In this document: in pieces, positions 13,086 to 25,153 of the stretch | How the letters are laid out: each line of letters opens with the position of its first letter | How positions within the stretch are numbered: the first letter of the stretch is position 1 | Notes under the pieces: model-generated | Database searches by the model: none | The model's input: the letters and a program-made list of their open reading frames with translations, nothing else | What the model was told of the DNA's origin: nothing | Made by a program: the position numbers and the translations under genes | NCBI GenBank assembly: GCA_034509925.1 | Contig: CM067534.1 | Span: 9,619,501-9,683,500 of the forward strand | Origin: Hirudinaria manillensis | Lineage: Eukaryota > Annelida > Clitellata > Hirudinida > Hirudinidae | Length of the DNA: 64,000 bases | Reading direction: 5' to 3'

Positions 13086-16000
13086 TCAATGGAAATCTGA
13101 TCGGAGGGAGTTCTGTGAATCCCCCAAGTAAATATTTCCATCGTTGAGTCTTTTGTACTTGGAAGACCTAGAGAACTTGGAAGGAGGCGGAGATGAATCG
13201 CCCGATTGGGCCGGATTGGAACAATCACCTCTTGATGCACCAATTTCGTGGCTCGACTCCTCGTTGTTAAGGATCAGGTTACTGGAGGAAACAAAAGATT
13301 ACAAAACGAATGAGTCTGACAACCATTTGGACATTCCACCCAGATTTCGCTTTTATTTTTATTTAAGAATTGATTGATTGGTTAAATTTATATTTTAGGA
13401 AAAATTAATTCTTGCTTGAAGTTTAAGTCTCCGTCTTGTTTCCTCATTTTCTTGAGAGATCTCAAGAGTTTCATGGAAACGATTTCTGTTTTCCAAGGCC
13501 AGGTGAAGGAGCCTTCGTATTTCATCATTTGCTTTCTTCGATTTTATATTGTAGGAGTTAATTGAGTTAATTATTTTAAATATGTTTATCAACCCCATTA
13601 TCAAGTAATTCAATTTCCAATGGCTTCAGACGACCTCGGTGTTGCCTCACCTGTGATGTTTGGCCAACAGAAGCAGACAGATGGAGAGGACTGCAGCAAG
13701 GAGAACCAATATGGCCACCAGAAAGCACATGATGAACTTGAACCTTGGACCGTCATCGCCATCGCCTTCATCCCAGAAGGAATAATCCGCTCGAGGCGCT
13801 TAATGGTTGAACGATCGGCATAATTAGCGTAATTTATTAATTAATTCATAGAAAACCTACGATTACAGGCTCAGTTATTAACGAGTCAATTAAAGTAATT
13901 ATTTATATTCGCTCTCTCATTTTTTTTTTGGGTCAATTTTAGAGTCTTGAGTCGCATTATCGCAAATAATTAGTTTAATTACAGGACTTATTTATCTCAG
14001 GTTCTGCAGGCTATCAAAGATAAACATTTCTAAACAGCAAAGACAACAATAATTATAATTACGATATTAATAACATCAAAGCTGAGATGATTTCCAGGAC
14101 TTTTGTATGATTTTGCGAGCTTTTGAACTAACCATTATTTAAATACTTTTAACCGAAATTAATTTCTATTAAGAATCCACAATTATTAATTAACATTTGA
14201 TAAACATGTTTACATACCAAGTGATTTTAAAAATGATAAATAATTCTTAATCGATGCGTGATGATGTCGAATAGCTTACGTTGGACGTCCATTGTTCGTT
14301 CAAAGATGCTCCTGTTGAGTCCCATTTCCTCCTCAAACGAGTAAGAGGCTCTGAAACCCTTCTTCCGGTCGTCCGAAGTGTCTTTCCATTCGGAGTCGGC
14401 CCGGAACTGGACCAGCAGTTCCTTGCCGGCAGAGATGACAAAAAAGGGTGGCATGGCTCCGCAATAGATGCCGATCACAGGGGACTGAGCTTTGCTCCCG
14501 TCTATGACCTTGACGTGATCGGCATTCTCCGTGCAGTGGCCGAGAGGATGTTCTTGTAGTCTGAAGTAGAGGAAATCGAGACGTATGCGGTGTTTGGGGT
14601 TGGAAGACCAGAGACGCCAGGTGCAACTAGACCGGGGAGGGTAGGAACGAAGAGGATAACCAGAGGACGCGATTTCACCCGGACTTCTCTTTAGGACGGC
14701 ATTGCAAGTCCAGTCTTCAAAACAGACGCCGATATTAGTACGGTAGTGGATTTAAATAATGTTAAGTAATGGTAATTACAAGAATAACGAAAAGCCAATT
14801 AACGAGTTAAGTAATAGCCAAGCAATAGTTAAGTTAGGTTAACCAAGTTAATATTAAGACCTGCAGAATAAGAGGCTCTGAATCCTAAATTCTCATTTTC
14901 TCCATCGCTGAGGAACCTAATGGTGACCTTGTTCGATTTGGTGATGTACTTTGATGTCTTTGACGGCAGGCAAACGGGTCTTGAACTTTGATCCTCAGGG
15001 GTGAAGTCAGTGACGAGGAGTCTGTCACCCGAATCTGGATCGCACTTTCCACCATCCCCGAGTTCCAGATGGAAGAAGTTGATGGTTATGATCTGCATAG
15101 ATTGCCTTACGATGACCGATCGCGGTAACACACACACAAGTTCGAAGCATTGACATTTGCAGATTTTTGTTAATCATTAGTTGCCATAAAGGGTTCCATT
15201 TAACTACGTGATCTTTCTTGGAATGCCATGATTTATTTGATAAATTGTTGAGTACCTGGTTACTGGAGGCACTGATGTACCACGTGCATTCCTCGTTGGG
15301 GGCATATTTCAACGGCCAACCCGGAGAAAAGAAATTCTTCCCCGGCAAGGTGAGATTCTCACCGCAGACTGCAAGGATACGCAAATATTACAATAAAGTT
15401 TATGATTAATTGGTAATTAAATAAATAAAATAAATATTTGATGGGATTTATCGATGTATTACCGTAAACCGGCATCAAATCAAAGTGGTGAGCTGCAATT
15501 TTATCAACTTTTCTAACAACGACGCTTTCCTCGCTGTTCGTTGATTCGAAGCTGAACAAACACGTCCCTCCCCCGTCGACCTAAATTTAATATTTTGACA
15601 ATTCAAACATTAATATTTTAACACATATTCCTAAAATAAGTAAATATTAATGTTGCACTAATTGTGATCACGCAATTTTGATATTTGTTATTTTTGCCAA
15701 ACATTGCCATCTCTGTTTATGATAATGAGTGCTTCCAAAGCGAACGTCGTGGCCTCTCGTTCGAAACGCTTCGAAGTACTTTTAGTAGGCAAGAATTAAA
15801 TAAATTTAATTGCTTGGGAAACCTGATAATCGAAGGATCTGCAGACGAATTCCCGCTCGTCTATGCATTGTTTGGCGCAATCTTCTGGGGTCGAGTTCGT
15901 TGTTTCTTTGATTTTCTTCACGGTGGAACTCGCGTACAATGTCGGATGGAACATGCGCAAGTGGAAATCTGTCCATAAAATGTGAGATGACCACGAGGGT

Positions 16001-17545
16001 TACAGGGGAAAAGCCAAACAAATTTCAGACCTATTCTCTCGAAGTGATTGCAGTTAGCTAAGGTGACGTTAGAGAGATTGGCATGTCCGGCCATGACGGA
16101 AGTGTCGCTGAGAAGGCAAAAGTTCAGATCCTTGTCGTGGAGGTAATCGAACGAAGCGCATGCGAATTTTTCTTCGTCGAGACATCTTTGGGCGCACTGC
16201 TCGACCGAGATGCCCCTGAATGTGTGATTGTAGAAGACCTTCCCACCGAATGGCCACAACATGCCCGAACCAAAGTTGAGAAAGTTGTTCATCGGGCCAT
16301 AGTCTTTAGAAGCGGATGAATAACCAATTTTTACTAGAAAACTCGTAAACAATTAACTGATATCCGATGAATTTCAGCTCACCGATGGTTCTTTCGTAAA
16401 AGTCCATCGTATCCGAGTAAATTGCCGGCAAAGAGCCTTCGACCGGAGAAGCACTAATTAAGAAGCACGTGCTCGGAGATCTGAGATGATTGAATCCGTA
16501 ACAATCGAATCTGGTTTCGCCGATGCATCTCCAGGCACATTCTTCCAGATCCGTGGTGCCGAGTTCCAGGCGTTTCTGAACGGGCAGATGATGGCTCGAT
16601 ATCCTCGTGAAGTAGGACAGGGAAATGCCTTGAGAATTATTTTCATAGGATTTGTTGATGATACAAGATTTGTAGATTTAGTCGTAATTTTACTTCTGGA
16701 TTGTTTATTACTTTCAGATGAATGGTTATATTGGATTGTTCTGAGTTGTTTCAACGTAGCTTTCCATTAATTCGGAGGTTGTACAATAAGTGCTTTGAAC
16801 TAAGCGTAAATTGCAGAGTATGACTTTGCATTATTTTTGATGGCAGGACCAAGGATACTTAAAAGTTCAAGCAATTTGCATTTAAGTTCAGAGTAATTTC
16901 CGTGCAAAAAATTGATCGAAGTAGTTCGATAATTACTCGGCTGCAAATCAATCGACTTAATGAGGGCTGCAACACTAGCAACGGCGATCCATGGCTGTTT
17001 TGGCGATCCATCCTTCTTGGTTTGTACTCACGTTCGTATAGGTCGTACCCTTCGACTTCTGTTTCGTTGACGTCCTTATCTCTGGAGTTGACATCGTAGA
17101 TATGGCAGGCCTTGTTGGACAATTCGTAGCCCACGGACTTGCACCTGTCCGAAGACCCGCAAAGGGCCATGCAGTCGTAGACCGTGAAACGACCCGAGAA
17201 ATGTTCCAAGGGGTTAAAGTTCAACTTGAGGTCAGCTCTTCTACTGAAGTGACCCCTGTAGCCGGAGGCTAGGGAGGTCATTATGTTTATTTAATTAAAG
17301 TTAAAAACAGCAATTGCAAGATTAAAAAATAATGGTGGGGTGATACTTTACAAATTACCACATCTTCTAGTGCCATCTGTACTGCAATCAAAATAAGATT
17401 TATGATCAACCAGAAACCATTTTTCAGAAATTAGTGCGAGAGAATTATTGCACGTTGCGAAATAACCGTTGGTTATTTTACGATGATGAACAGCATAATT
17501 GCAGAAATAAAATAATAATGTTAATAATAATAATAACAACGCCAT
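13086..17545 (-). CDS. Secretory-pathway type I membrane protein with PAN/apple-like modules and two CUB domains
   Basis: The start at 17545 gives a strongly hydrophobic signal peptide (MALLLLLLTLLFYF). After it come cysteine-rich exons of PAN/apple character: 17281-17030 (YDCMALCGSSDRCKSVGYE), about 16,620-16,385 (LEECAWRCIGE), 16,330-16,030 (VEQCAQRCLDEEKFACASFDY) and 15,980-15,820 (PEDCAKQCIDE). A linker exon (15,582-15,463) leads into one CUB domain (CGENLTLPG at 15,370, ending GFRASYSAG at 14,870) and a second (about 14,715-14,280, ending GFRASYSFEEE). The exon at 13,790-13,651 carries the membrane span (FIMCFLVAILVLLAAVLSIC). The last exon gives a 60-residue Ser-rich cytoplasmic tail with the stop at 13086. 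PAN and CUB modules mediate extracellular protein or carbohydrate contacts. No catalytic domain is seen. I do not recognise a named orthologue. The exon-like frame at 13,545-13,416 is not needed for phase and is left out. Confidence 0.8.
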
Positions 17546-18937
17546 AATTCAAGTCTGATCAAATTACCTCGCGTTTAAATACTTAAATTGCACCCCATTT
17601 TGTAGCAAATCATGGTTCAGATGGCTACGATTGAAGGTGACGATACTACGAAATCAACAAGTTGACCTTCAGAATTCGACTCACGCGCAATTACTAAGAC
17701 CATATTCGTCCCAAAACTGCGCTTCCTCAAAAAATGCTGCTCTGACACTTGTTTTTCGTTTATTTACATTTTTTTTTGTTTGTCATTAATTATTCTCCTT
17801 GAACTTTAGTAATTTTATGTCTTCGAAGATGGCACATCAATTCGATGACAGCTCCTCCCTTCAAGAATACAAACAAAGTTGAACGTTTACCATTTTACGT
17901 TGTAATATTTTGAATCTGCAGCGCAGAAAAATTAAACAAGCACAGTTTTGCCTGTCTTCGGTTGCCCTTTGATGGTTCAAATTTTTGTATCTTGATAATT
18001 AGCAACAACTGACGATCGAAAGTTTTCGAAATGAACCTGTTTTGTTTGGATGTTTGAAATTTTCAGGCCGAAATAATTAGCTCAGCGTTCTCTTCAGCTT
18101 TGGAATTGTTGAAAATGCAGTTTTTGAGAAAAACATTTTATGATCAATATTTTGCAGCAACAAAAAATGCATTCATTTTTATTATACATATACATATCAA
18201 TTATTAACGATTTAATCGTGTAATAAACAGTTTTATCCTAGACAAACATCTTACCGGAATTTTCAGAAATCCCAAAGAATCTCGAAAGATACGTTATCAA
18301 GTTTTAATATGTCATCCCTATTAATTAATTTCCTAGGAAATCTTAGTACAGAAAATATATATTTTCCGTATTAATAACGTGCTTTCCTACCCACCTTCTC
18401 GTGCAAGGAAGAGTAAAACAAGGAAAATGTTGTTCGACATTTTGCGATCTATGAAAGAATAAAATTCTAAAATATATCGAACTGTTTATGTCCTCAATTA
18501 TTTCTACATGCACTTGCTGACTCTCGGTCTTTTATAGAGGTCGCATAGGAGAACGCAATCTCTAGCAGCTCTTGAGCAGTTTCCTAAACCCTTTGTGGTG
18601 TCACCTGATGCTGAAAATGTTTTCTCACTTGAAGTGATAAACATTTTTTGCGCAGTTGGATGGTAATTTCAGAAAAAATTTCCACTGCAATTACGAAGAA
18701 TCAGCGCTCCAGATTCAGAACACTTTCGTGAAATTGTTGTACTCAATTGTCCTATTATTTACTTTGAACGTTTTGGCGTGGGCGTCTCGATATATTTTTA
18801 ATCTTAAAAGACTTAATTCTTCAGTAAAATCGCTAAAGTTTTAGCGTTAAATGTTTGTCTAAAACGTGTGACATTTTTGTGGAGCTACTTATAAATTAAC
18901 GACTTGTTTGTTTATGTCACGACAGTTGCTAAGTGCA
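17546..18937. other. Divergent intergenic region, no supported gene
   Basis: This is the shared upstream region of the PAN/CUB gene (leftward) and the CEP15-like gene (rightward). It is AT-rich, with only short unrelated open frames such as 18656-18844. No RNA gene, repeat array or clear promoter motif was recognised. Confidence 0.45.
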
Positions 18938-20205
18938 ATGTTGCCTAGCCAAAATATGGAGGATTTTGATAAAATTGAATTAGAATTACTCCAAGAACAT
19001 AAAAAAATGTAAACATGCTTGTTCTGTTAGACATCATTTTCAAAAAGTAACTAATACCGAACTTTCTTATATTAGCATTGAAAAAAGAAAGGCACTGCTG
19101 AAAAATTCACAATTTTACAATTGCAAGAGATCAGCAACTACGACGTTCACCTGTGATTCAAACCAAGCCAGAGAGAGAAATAGTAAGCTTAGTCAGGTAT
19201 GGCAAGGAGATAAGATCATGTATTATTGGTAATACAATCAGTGATTTTGCAGAGGCTGACAGATGCTGTGAATGACTTGAACCACAAGCTGGAAAAATAT
19301 TCCAAAGAAAGCAAACTCGACATTTTACAGGTTTGAAAGAATACAGTAGTAACTCCAAAACAAACTTTCAAAGCTGTAAACGCCTCCTGATAACCCACTT
19401 ACTAGATTATCCACATTTTAATTCAGGAAAATTACTGGACCACTGTAACTCAGTTATTCCCAGATTGGTATGAGGAACTGCAACGGCGCAAAGATACCCG
19501 AGAGAGAAAACCGAGCAACGCTTCTACGAAATCCCCATCTCTCCCAGAACGATCTAGGTTGGCCCAACTAAGCACCTCGATGCATCCTTCAACCTAACCT
19601 TTGCCTTCTATGCCAACAAACATTTTATTCATAGAATATATTTTCCATCAGCCGTGATCCCCGAGATTTCAAGGCCCAGCATAGTCCGTCATTGCAGGCC
19701 ACAAAAACCTACACGAGGACCGACGAACCGGACGTCGTACCGTTTAAGCTCGACAGACTAGAAACGCACGGCAGAACCGATTCGGAGGTACGCACGGAAA
19801 CTGGCATTCCTACCCCGACGTCCGACACATCGTCTGCCAGGGAGCCTTCCACTCCACTACCGAGCATCGAAGTGAAACACGAGCGAATCCAAAAAAGTCC
19901 AAAACCAGATCATCAAACACCGATGAACTTTCGTTGGTCTAAGGTCAAGAAAAAGGCAACGAGATTCAACGTTTGACCACACGCGTGAAACAACACGACT
20001 CCTCGTTTATTACTGGGACGAACGTTTACCTCCGTCCACCAAAAAAATTCCTAAAAATTTAAAAGAAGTCAACAGATGGCAGAATTACACGACTTCAATG
20101 GCAGAGATTTTCGTCGAGGAGTTTCTAAATAAATACGAGCCGGACTCTAGCTTCGCGAATAAAATGCTAGTCGGCCTTGCTGACTGTCAGAAACTTCACT
20201 TTTAA
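18938..20205 (+). CDS. CEP15 (C3orf14)-like coiled-coil protein, alternative or frame-broken C-terminus
   Basis: Exons 18938-19008, 19076-19196, 19253-19330 and 19427 onward join in perfect phase. The N-terminal part (LLQEHKKIIEKRKALL) followed by coiled coil and then the ENYWTTVTQLFPDWYEEL segment resembles human CEP15/C3orf14, a 128-residue centrosomal protein. If exon 4 is read through, the protein ends at 19597 (146 aa), close to the family size. If it is spliced at 19557 to an exon starting 19652, reading continues with a Ser/Pro/Thr-rich acidic tail to a TGA at 19974 (241 aa). Beyond that TGA, one base out of frame, coding-like sequence (YYWDERLPPSTKKIP) continues to a stop at 20203-20205. 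The gene runs convergent to TDP-43, leaving only about 130 bp between them. Family call is moderate; the tail is unresolved. Confidence 0.5.
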
Positions 20206-20337
20206 CCACAACAAGCAAACATGGATAAGCGCTACACGTTAAAATAAAAACAATAAAATCGTCAACTTGTCCAATAATTTCACTCGTGTCAGCATTCACA
20301 TCTATAACTCTATCACCGTCGTCGTCATCATCATCAT

Positions 20338-22403
20338 CTACATGGCATAACTATTGGCAGCGTAACCCCCTCCCGAAGCATTGGAGTACCCTCCGACCTG
20401 CTTTCCTCCCTGGTACATGTTTCCTCCCGATTCCCTGCCTTGATGGTAACCCTGACTCGACTGAGCTCCCATGGGGAGCCACCCCGTTTGCGCGAGCGCC
20501 GCCTGAGTGGCCGCGATCACCGCCTGGTTGAAGGCCGGTCCGAAGCCGATGGCGGTCAAGTCCGGGTTGACGAGGCCGGAAGAGGAGACGGACTTGTCGA
20601 CGGGGGAGTAGTTCCAAGACGGATTCCTGTGTTCGTTCGAGCTTTTCTGGGGCCATCCGGCGCTCTTTTTGTCGTAACTGTAACCTTTCGGGGCGGCGCT
20701 GCTGCACCTGACGCTGTTCCCCTTTATGATGAAGTCCTCCCCGCAGAGACTCTGCGCCACCTCGGGGTCGGAGAAAGTGACGAAGGCGAACGCCCTGAAA
20801 GGTTTCGGTATGAAGACGTCGACCACTTCTCCGTAATTGGCAAAGAAGTCCCTGATGTCGTCGACGGACATGTCTTCGGTGCAACGACCCACGAACAGCT
20901 TCCTGCTGATCGGAGAATCTCCTTCTTCGAGCTAAAACGAAAAGTCGTCTTTGTGCAATCGCCGGGCACGAATTTGCCAAAACGTTTTCACCTTCGACGA
21001 CGGTATCTTGACGTCGCACCATCGTCCGTCCAGCAGATGTCGTTGGTTCAGGCAGTGCTTCTGGGCCTCGTAGTCTGCAAAGCGTATGAATCCAAAACCT
21101 TTCGACTGGCCAGACTTCAGATCTTTCTTGACCTTTGAAAATTAATCTACGATTAATCGACGATTCACCGTGCACTCGAGCAGAACGGGGTCGAAGCACG
21201 TCGAAAGGAACGAATAGAATTAAAATCCGAGACACTCCTCTCCACGTGAGCAGGTAAAACTCCATGCACATCTGTGACATCTGCCCATTCAAAAGAGCAG
21301 CCACTCTCCTTGCAACCTCAACCATACTCTGGTCATTCCACTAAAAACTACCTTTGTTTCTTTTATCATTTCTTGGCAGGAGGAAGCTTTCAAAGCTGCA
21401 AAAGTCCTAACCAGGGACTCTAAGTCTAACTGCCTGATCTCATTTTAGGTACTACTGTATGGTCAATAAACATTTTATGCATCATTCTTTGTAGTGACAT
21501 GAGTATTATTTTCTTAATCGATCAGTAGGCAATATCTGCTTATCGACAATCGGTTAGGCTTAACTAATAGTGGAAATTTCAGATGTCGACATTCAAGAAT
21601 TTGTATCGCACCTGGACCATCAAAAGTTCTCCAAATTTTGAAAAATAATTGTTCAAATCATCTTCCGTGCTCTTCCAGGGAAGACCGAGGACGATCAGGT
21701 CGGAACACTTGGACTTTTCTACTTTCTTGGTTTTCGCTTGCGGCTTTTCGGAAGACTCCTCTACTCCCTTCCTTTTGTAATCTGTAGTTGTACAAATTAA
21801 ATTATTCAAGCACCTACACCAAAGCTTTAAAAAAAATTCAACAACCTAGTTAAAAGCAACATAAGTACATCAAACTAGGAAGCTATAAAATAAAATTAAA
21901 TCTGGGCTGACAAACAGTGCAAAGCTGCTGACATGGGATGTCTACATCCCCTAGCTTTATGATGTTTACTTGTTTAAGTTCAGTTGGGAACTTCACAATT
22001 GCAATTTATTGGGAAACTCAAACTTCACATATTGAGACATTCCCAGCAATAAGCCAGAATGAGTTACCATTAGTGTTTAAGTTGCCTTAATTTGTTTTAC
22101 TCTTTGACATTTGGTGATTAAAAAAAATTGTTTAACTCCAACGAATAAATTACTACCGTTTGTCTCTTTTGGGTAAACTACAATGTATAAAGGAGAGGAC
22201 CAGGCTCCATCCGGGGAGTAAAGATAGCCATCTGCTAAACGAACTCCCCTCATCACCCCTGTAGACGGATTGCGGTATTTGAGGCCACAGGCACCTGGGA
22301 ATTGAGCTGTAAGAGTACTCAACAATAGATTGCCGTTGTCTTCGAGAGGAACCTCTATGGCTTCCTCCTGTTCATCATCAGCAACACACAAATAATTATT
22401 CAT
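20338..22403 (-). CDS. TARDBP: TAR DNA-binding protein 43 (TDP-43)
   Basis: Four exons, all in phase: 22157-22403, 21612-21781, 20992-21132 and 20338-20931, giving 383 residues (human has 414). Exon 1 is the DIX-like oligomerisation domain ([23 protein letters not shown]). Exons 2-3 hold RRM1 with RNP motifs LIVLGLPWK and KGFGFIRF, preceded by a basic stretch (KRKG, KTKK) suited to nuclear import. Exon 4 holds RRM2 ([20 protein letters not shown]) and a Gly/Ser/Gln-rich low-complexity tail. That tail retains the conserved helix ([18 protein letters not shown]). TDP-43 binds UG-rich RNA and controls splicing and mRNA stability in the nucleus. The spliced product is complete. The gene shares a 390-bp divergent spacer with the HTH gene to its right. 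Confidence 0.96.
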
Positions 22404-22793
22404 TTCTTTCGGCCTTAACTACAGCTTGGAGACTTCAACACAACGAGCCTGCACAATGTCCAAAAACACGCTCAATATCCCAACAAATAAGGCGGAAGCT
22501 CGGAGCAGCGACGGGCACAACGCGCAGGATATTTTCAACAAAAATGCATAATACTTAACGCTATTGAAAATAATTAACTTAATAAATGTTTTATCAATAA
22601 ATTTTATTACGGCAAAAATACTTCAAATTACTAAAGTTTAACTAAGGTAATTACTGTAATTAAAGTGATTAATTCGGAATAATTAGTAATAATTTCCTCG
22701 AACTTATCAAACTTTTAGAGCAGAGTCATTTGAAAATTAGCTGAAATGTTTAGATTACATTGGCGTTGTGATTCATGGTGATTGACAGTTACG

Positions 22794-24388
22794 ATGGCTT
22801 TGGAGGAAGACAAGTTGAAGATTCGGCAGGTTTTGTCTGCGACGATTGCGAGCCTTTGCAATAACGGTCTGGATTTCAATTCTGAACTTAAAATTGAAGG
22901 ACTTATTGGCATCACTTTAGACAAGGACTGTGTTTTCTTAGTAAATATAAACGAGGTTCTTCCATCAAGAAAGAGAAAAGCAGACTTACATGGAAAACAG
23001 CCTTTAGGTGTGAATAAACCCAGTGATTGTCAAGCAAAACGCAAAAATGCCACTGAAACAGCAACTCACATAAAAAAAGAACCTCAAAGTCCCTCCGCGG
23101 GAGGCAACGCAGCCAAAGATTCTCGTGCTTCAGAGTCATTCCAAGATCAACAATTCAACGTGAAAGAAGAGCCTTCAAAAGTAGTTAGTGAGCGACTGGA
23201 AACAGAATGTCTATCTATGCAGCAACACGGAGGGGGATATGCAGAGGTGCAGAAATCAGTGAAAACAGTTCAGCATCCAGAAGGGTTGGTGGAGCAGAAG
23301 CAAGTGGAATGGAAGACCTACGATGCAGATGGTCGTGTTCTCGAGCACAAAAAAGTCGAAGCCGTACAGACCATGGCACAGAATTTGCAGACTACTGACA
23401 GCAATGCTCACTATGCCAGCTCCGACATGAACCAGAATCAACAGGATTATGATAGCCAGTTCAATAATCATCAAGATTATTATTATAATCAAGAGTTTGA
23501 CAACTACGACGAGGCGTATCATGCTAACGACCAGAGTTATTATGAACAAGTGGGATATGATGACAATTATGACATCCAGAGCCATTCATATCCTACGAGC
23601 ACCAGGGGAAAGAAAACGGCCAAAAACTGCAGCAAAAGGGGTACAAGAGGAAAAACATCTTCAAGGATTGACCACGTGAGTTTATTTTTTGTTGTCATTC
23701 ATAAATACAACCTATTCAGCTTTTTTGCAAGTTTTAAGCTTAATTGTGGAAGTTGTTGTCTGACACAGTTGTTTTAGTTGTCATTAATTAACCTCAACTC
23801 AGACTGGATTTATCTAATTTATTTATTTAGCCTATAAATAAGTATGGGCTCACAACAGATTGAGTTTGAATGAAAAAATAGAGTTCTGATGAGCTTCAAG
23901 CATCGCTTCCTTGAAGTTTTCAAAACCCTTTCAAAACCTCGAAGCAGAATTCCGAGCAGAGGCAACGTCTTTCGAAAAGTCCGTCTGACGGTTCCGGCAA
24001 GACCGGAGCCACGAGAAACAATCAGAAATCGAGGCATCAATTCCAACAGCCCCCAGCCAAGAAACAGTGCTTCCAGCAGCAATTCCAGGAGCACTACCCT
24101 CCCGGCCATCCCCAGACCTCCTATGCGTCCTCCAAGTCCCCGGCAAAGGGTCGACCCGGCAAAGACCTGATGAAGAGAGCCATGCAGATGGTGACCGAAG
24201 GGAAGGTCTCGGCGGGAACGGCCATAAACCTGTTCGGGATCCCCAAGTCCACTTTCTACAAGGAACTGGCGAATTACAAAAAAGCGGTCGAAGAATATCC
24301 GGACGATGGCTACAACGCAGAGGACTGGCTCGAAAATTCTGCAGAAAACGACGAATACGGATATTCGGGCTACGAGGAGTATCAGTGA
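22794..24388 (+). CDS. Uncharacterised pipsqueak-type HTH protein with prion-like middle
   Basis: Two exons, 22794-23675 and 23948-24388, joined in phase at CAC|GTGAGT, giving 440 residues. Residues 1-55 form a compact N-terminal domain (KLKIRQVLSATIASLC; LKIEGLIGITLDKD) that I do not recognise by name. Then come a KRK basic motif and two SUMO-type sites in a Lys/Glu region (IKKEP, VKEEP). A Gln/Asn/Asp/Tyr-rich stretch (roughly residues 205-270) looks prion-like, and is followed by RGKK-type basic segments. Near the C-terminus a pipsqueak-like helix-turn-helix is visible (LMKRAMQMVTEGKVSAGTAI, then FGIPKSTFYKEL), with an acidic Tyr-rich tail after it. HTH-psq motifs bind DNA in transcription regulators and transposase-derived proteins. 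A role as a nuclear DNA-binding regulator is inferred. Start chosen at the first ATG (22794). Confidence 0.75.
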
Positions 24389-25153
24389 AGTCGACGTTGC
24401 ACTGTGGCGTTTCCTGGTGATTTTTCCGTACCGGACTGGTTTTTGTTTGACAAATACATTCGACCTGCATCCGCGAATGTCGAGGTGAGTGCGGAACTGA
24501 CGTCGCATTCGACCGTTTCAAATTAATTTGCTTGACTGTTGCAAAGAAAGGTAAAGCCGTCGATTTGAATTGGAGCGAATTTATTTGAAATGTCAAAAAA
24601 CACGACATAAAAACCTTATTCACTTCAAAATGAAATCTAAATTTAAAATCATAAAGCAGAGTAAAAATATTTCGAGCGATCTCCCGCCTCGCGGTCGCCG
24701 CACGTCGTTCCGGACCCGATGATAACGAAAAATGGAGTAAATGGATAAAGCAGGCTGCTGATTAGGATGTCGTAGCTGGGAACGTGCGACGATTTGCAAT
24801 AAAACATCCAAAAACAGAAATAATGAAAGGACGCTCTAAAAACTACGCGATAATCTCAGACCGACGACGACCAAAATAACGGCAGACGACTCGAAAGGAG
24901 TCGAACCCGAACGGCAACTAAGCAAAAATCCTATCCTACGATGGTTTGCTTTGCCCGCAATCTGAATTCAGAACTAGTCGATTGGCAGTGGTCTATTACT
25001 TACATTTAGTCGAGCTAAAAAGATGAAGCCATTCAGCAGAATTTCCATGAAAATATAAAACGTCCTCACGAAATGACGAATTTTAGTCAAAAGTGAATTT
25101 GGCAACTAACGACGACGACGGAAGTCCGACGTCAAAAGTACGAATTTCCGCGG
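24389..25153. other. Convergent 3' flanks of HTH gene and M13 peptidase gene
   Basis: Only 765 bp separate two stop codons that face each other, so this is mostly 3' untranslated sequence. The open frames on the minus strand over 23,819-24,623 are shadows of the HTH gene. Nothing else is supported. Confidence 0.5.

Noticed and set aside
13395..13613. Extra exon of the PAN/CUB gene (ANDEIRRLLHLALENR)
   Set aside because: No usable donor, and the flanking exons already join in phase without it.
20351..21325. 324-codon open frame on the minus strand
   Set aside because: It overlaps TDP-43 in a different frame and crosses its introns; the Arg-rich product is a shadow of the real exons.
24880..24960. 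Possible tRNA with GGGTTCGACTCC on the minus strand
   Set aside because: Only a B-box-like motif is present; no D-arm, anticodon arm or acceptor pairing.
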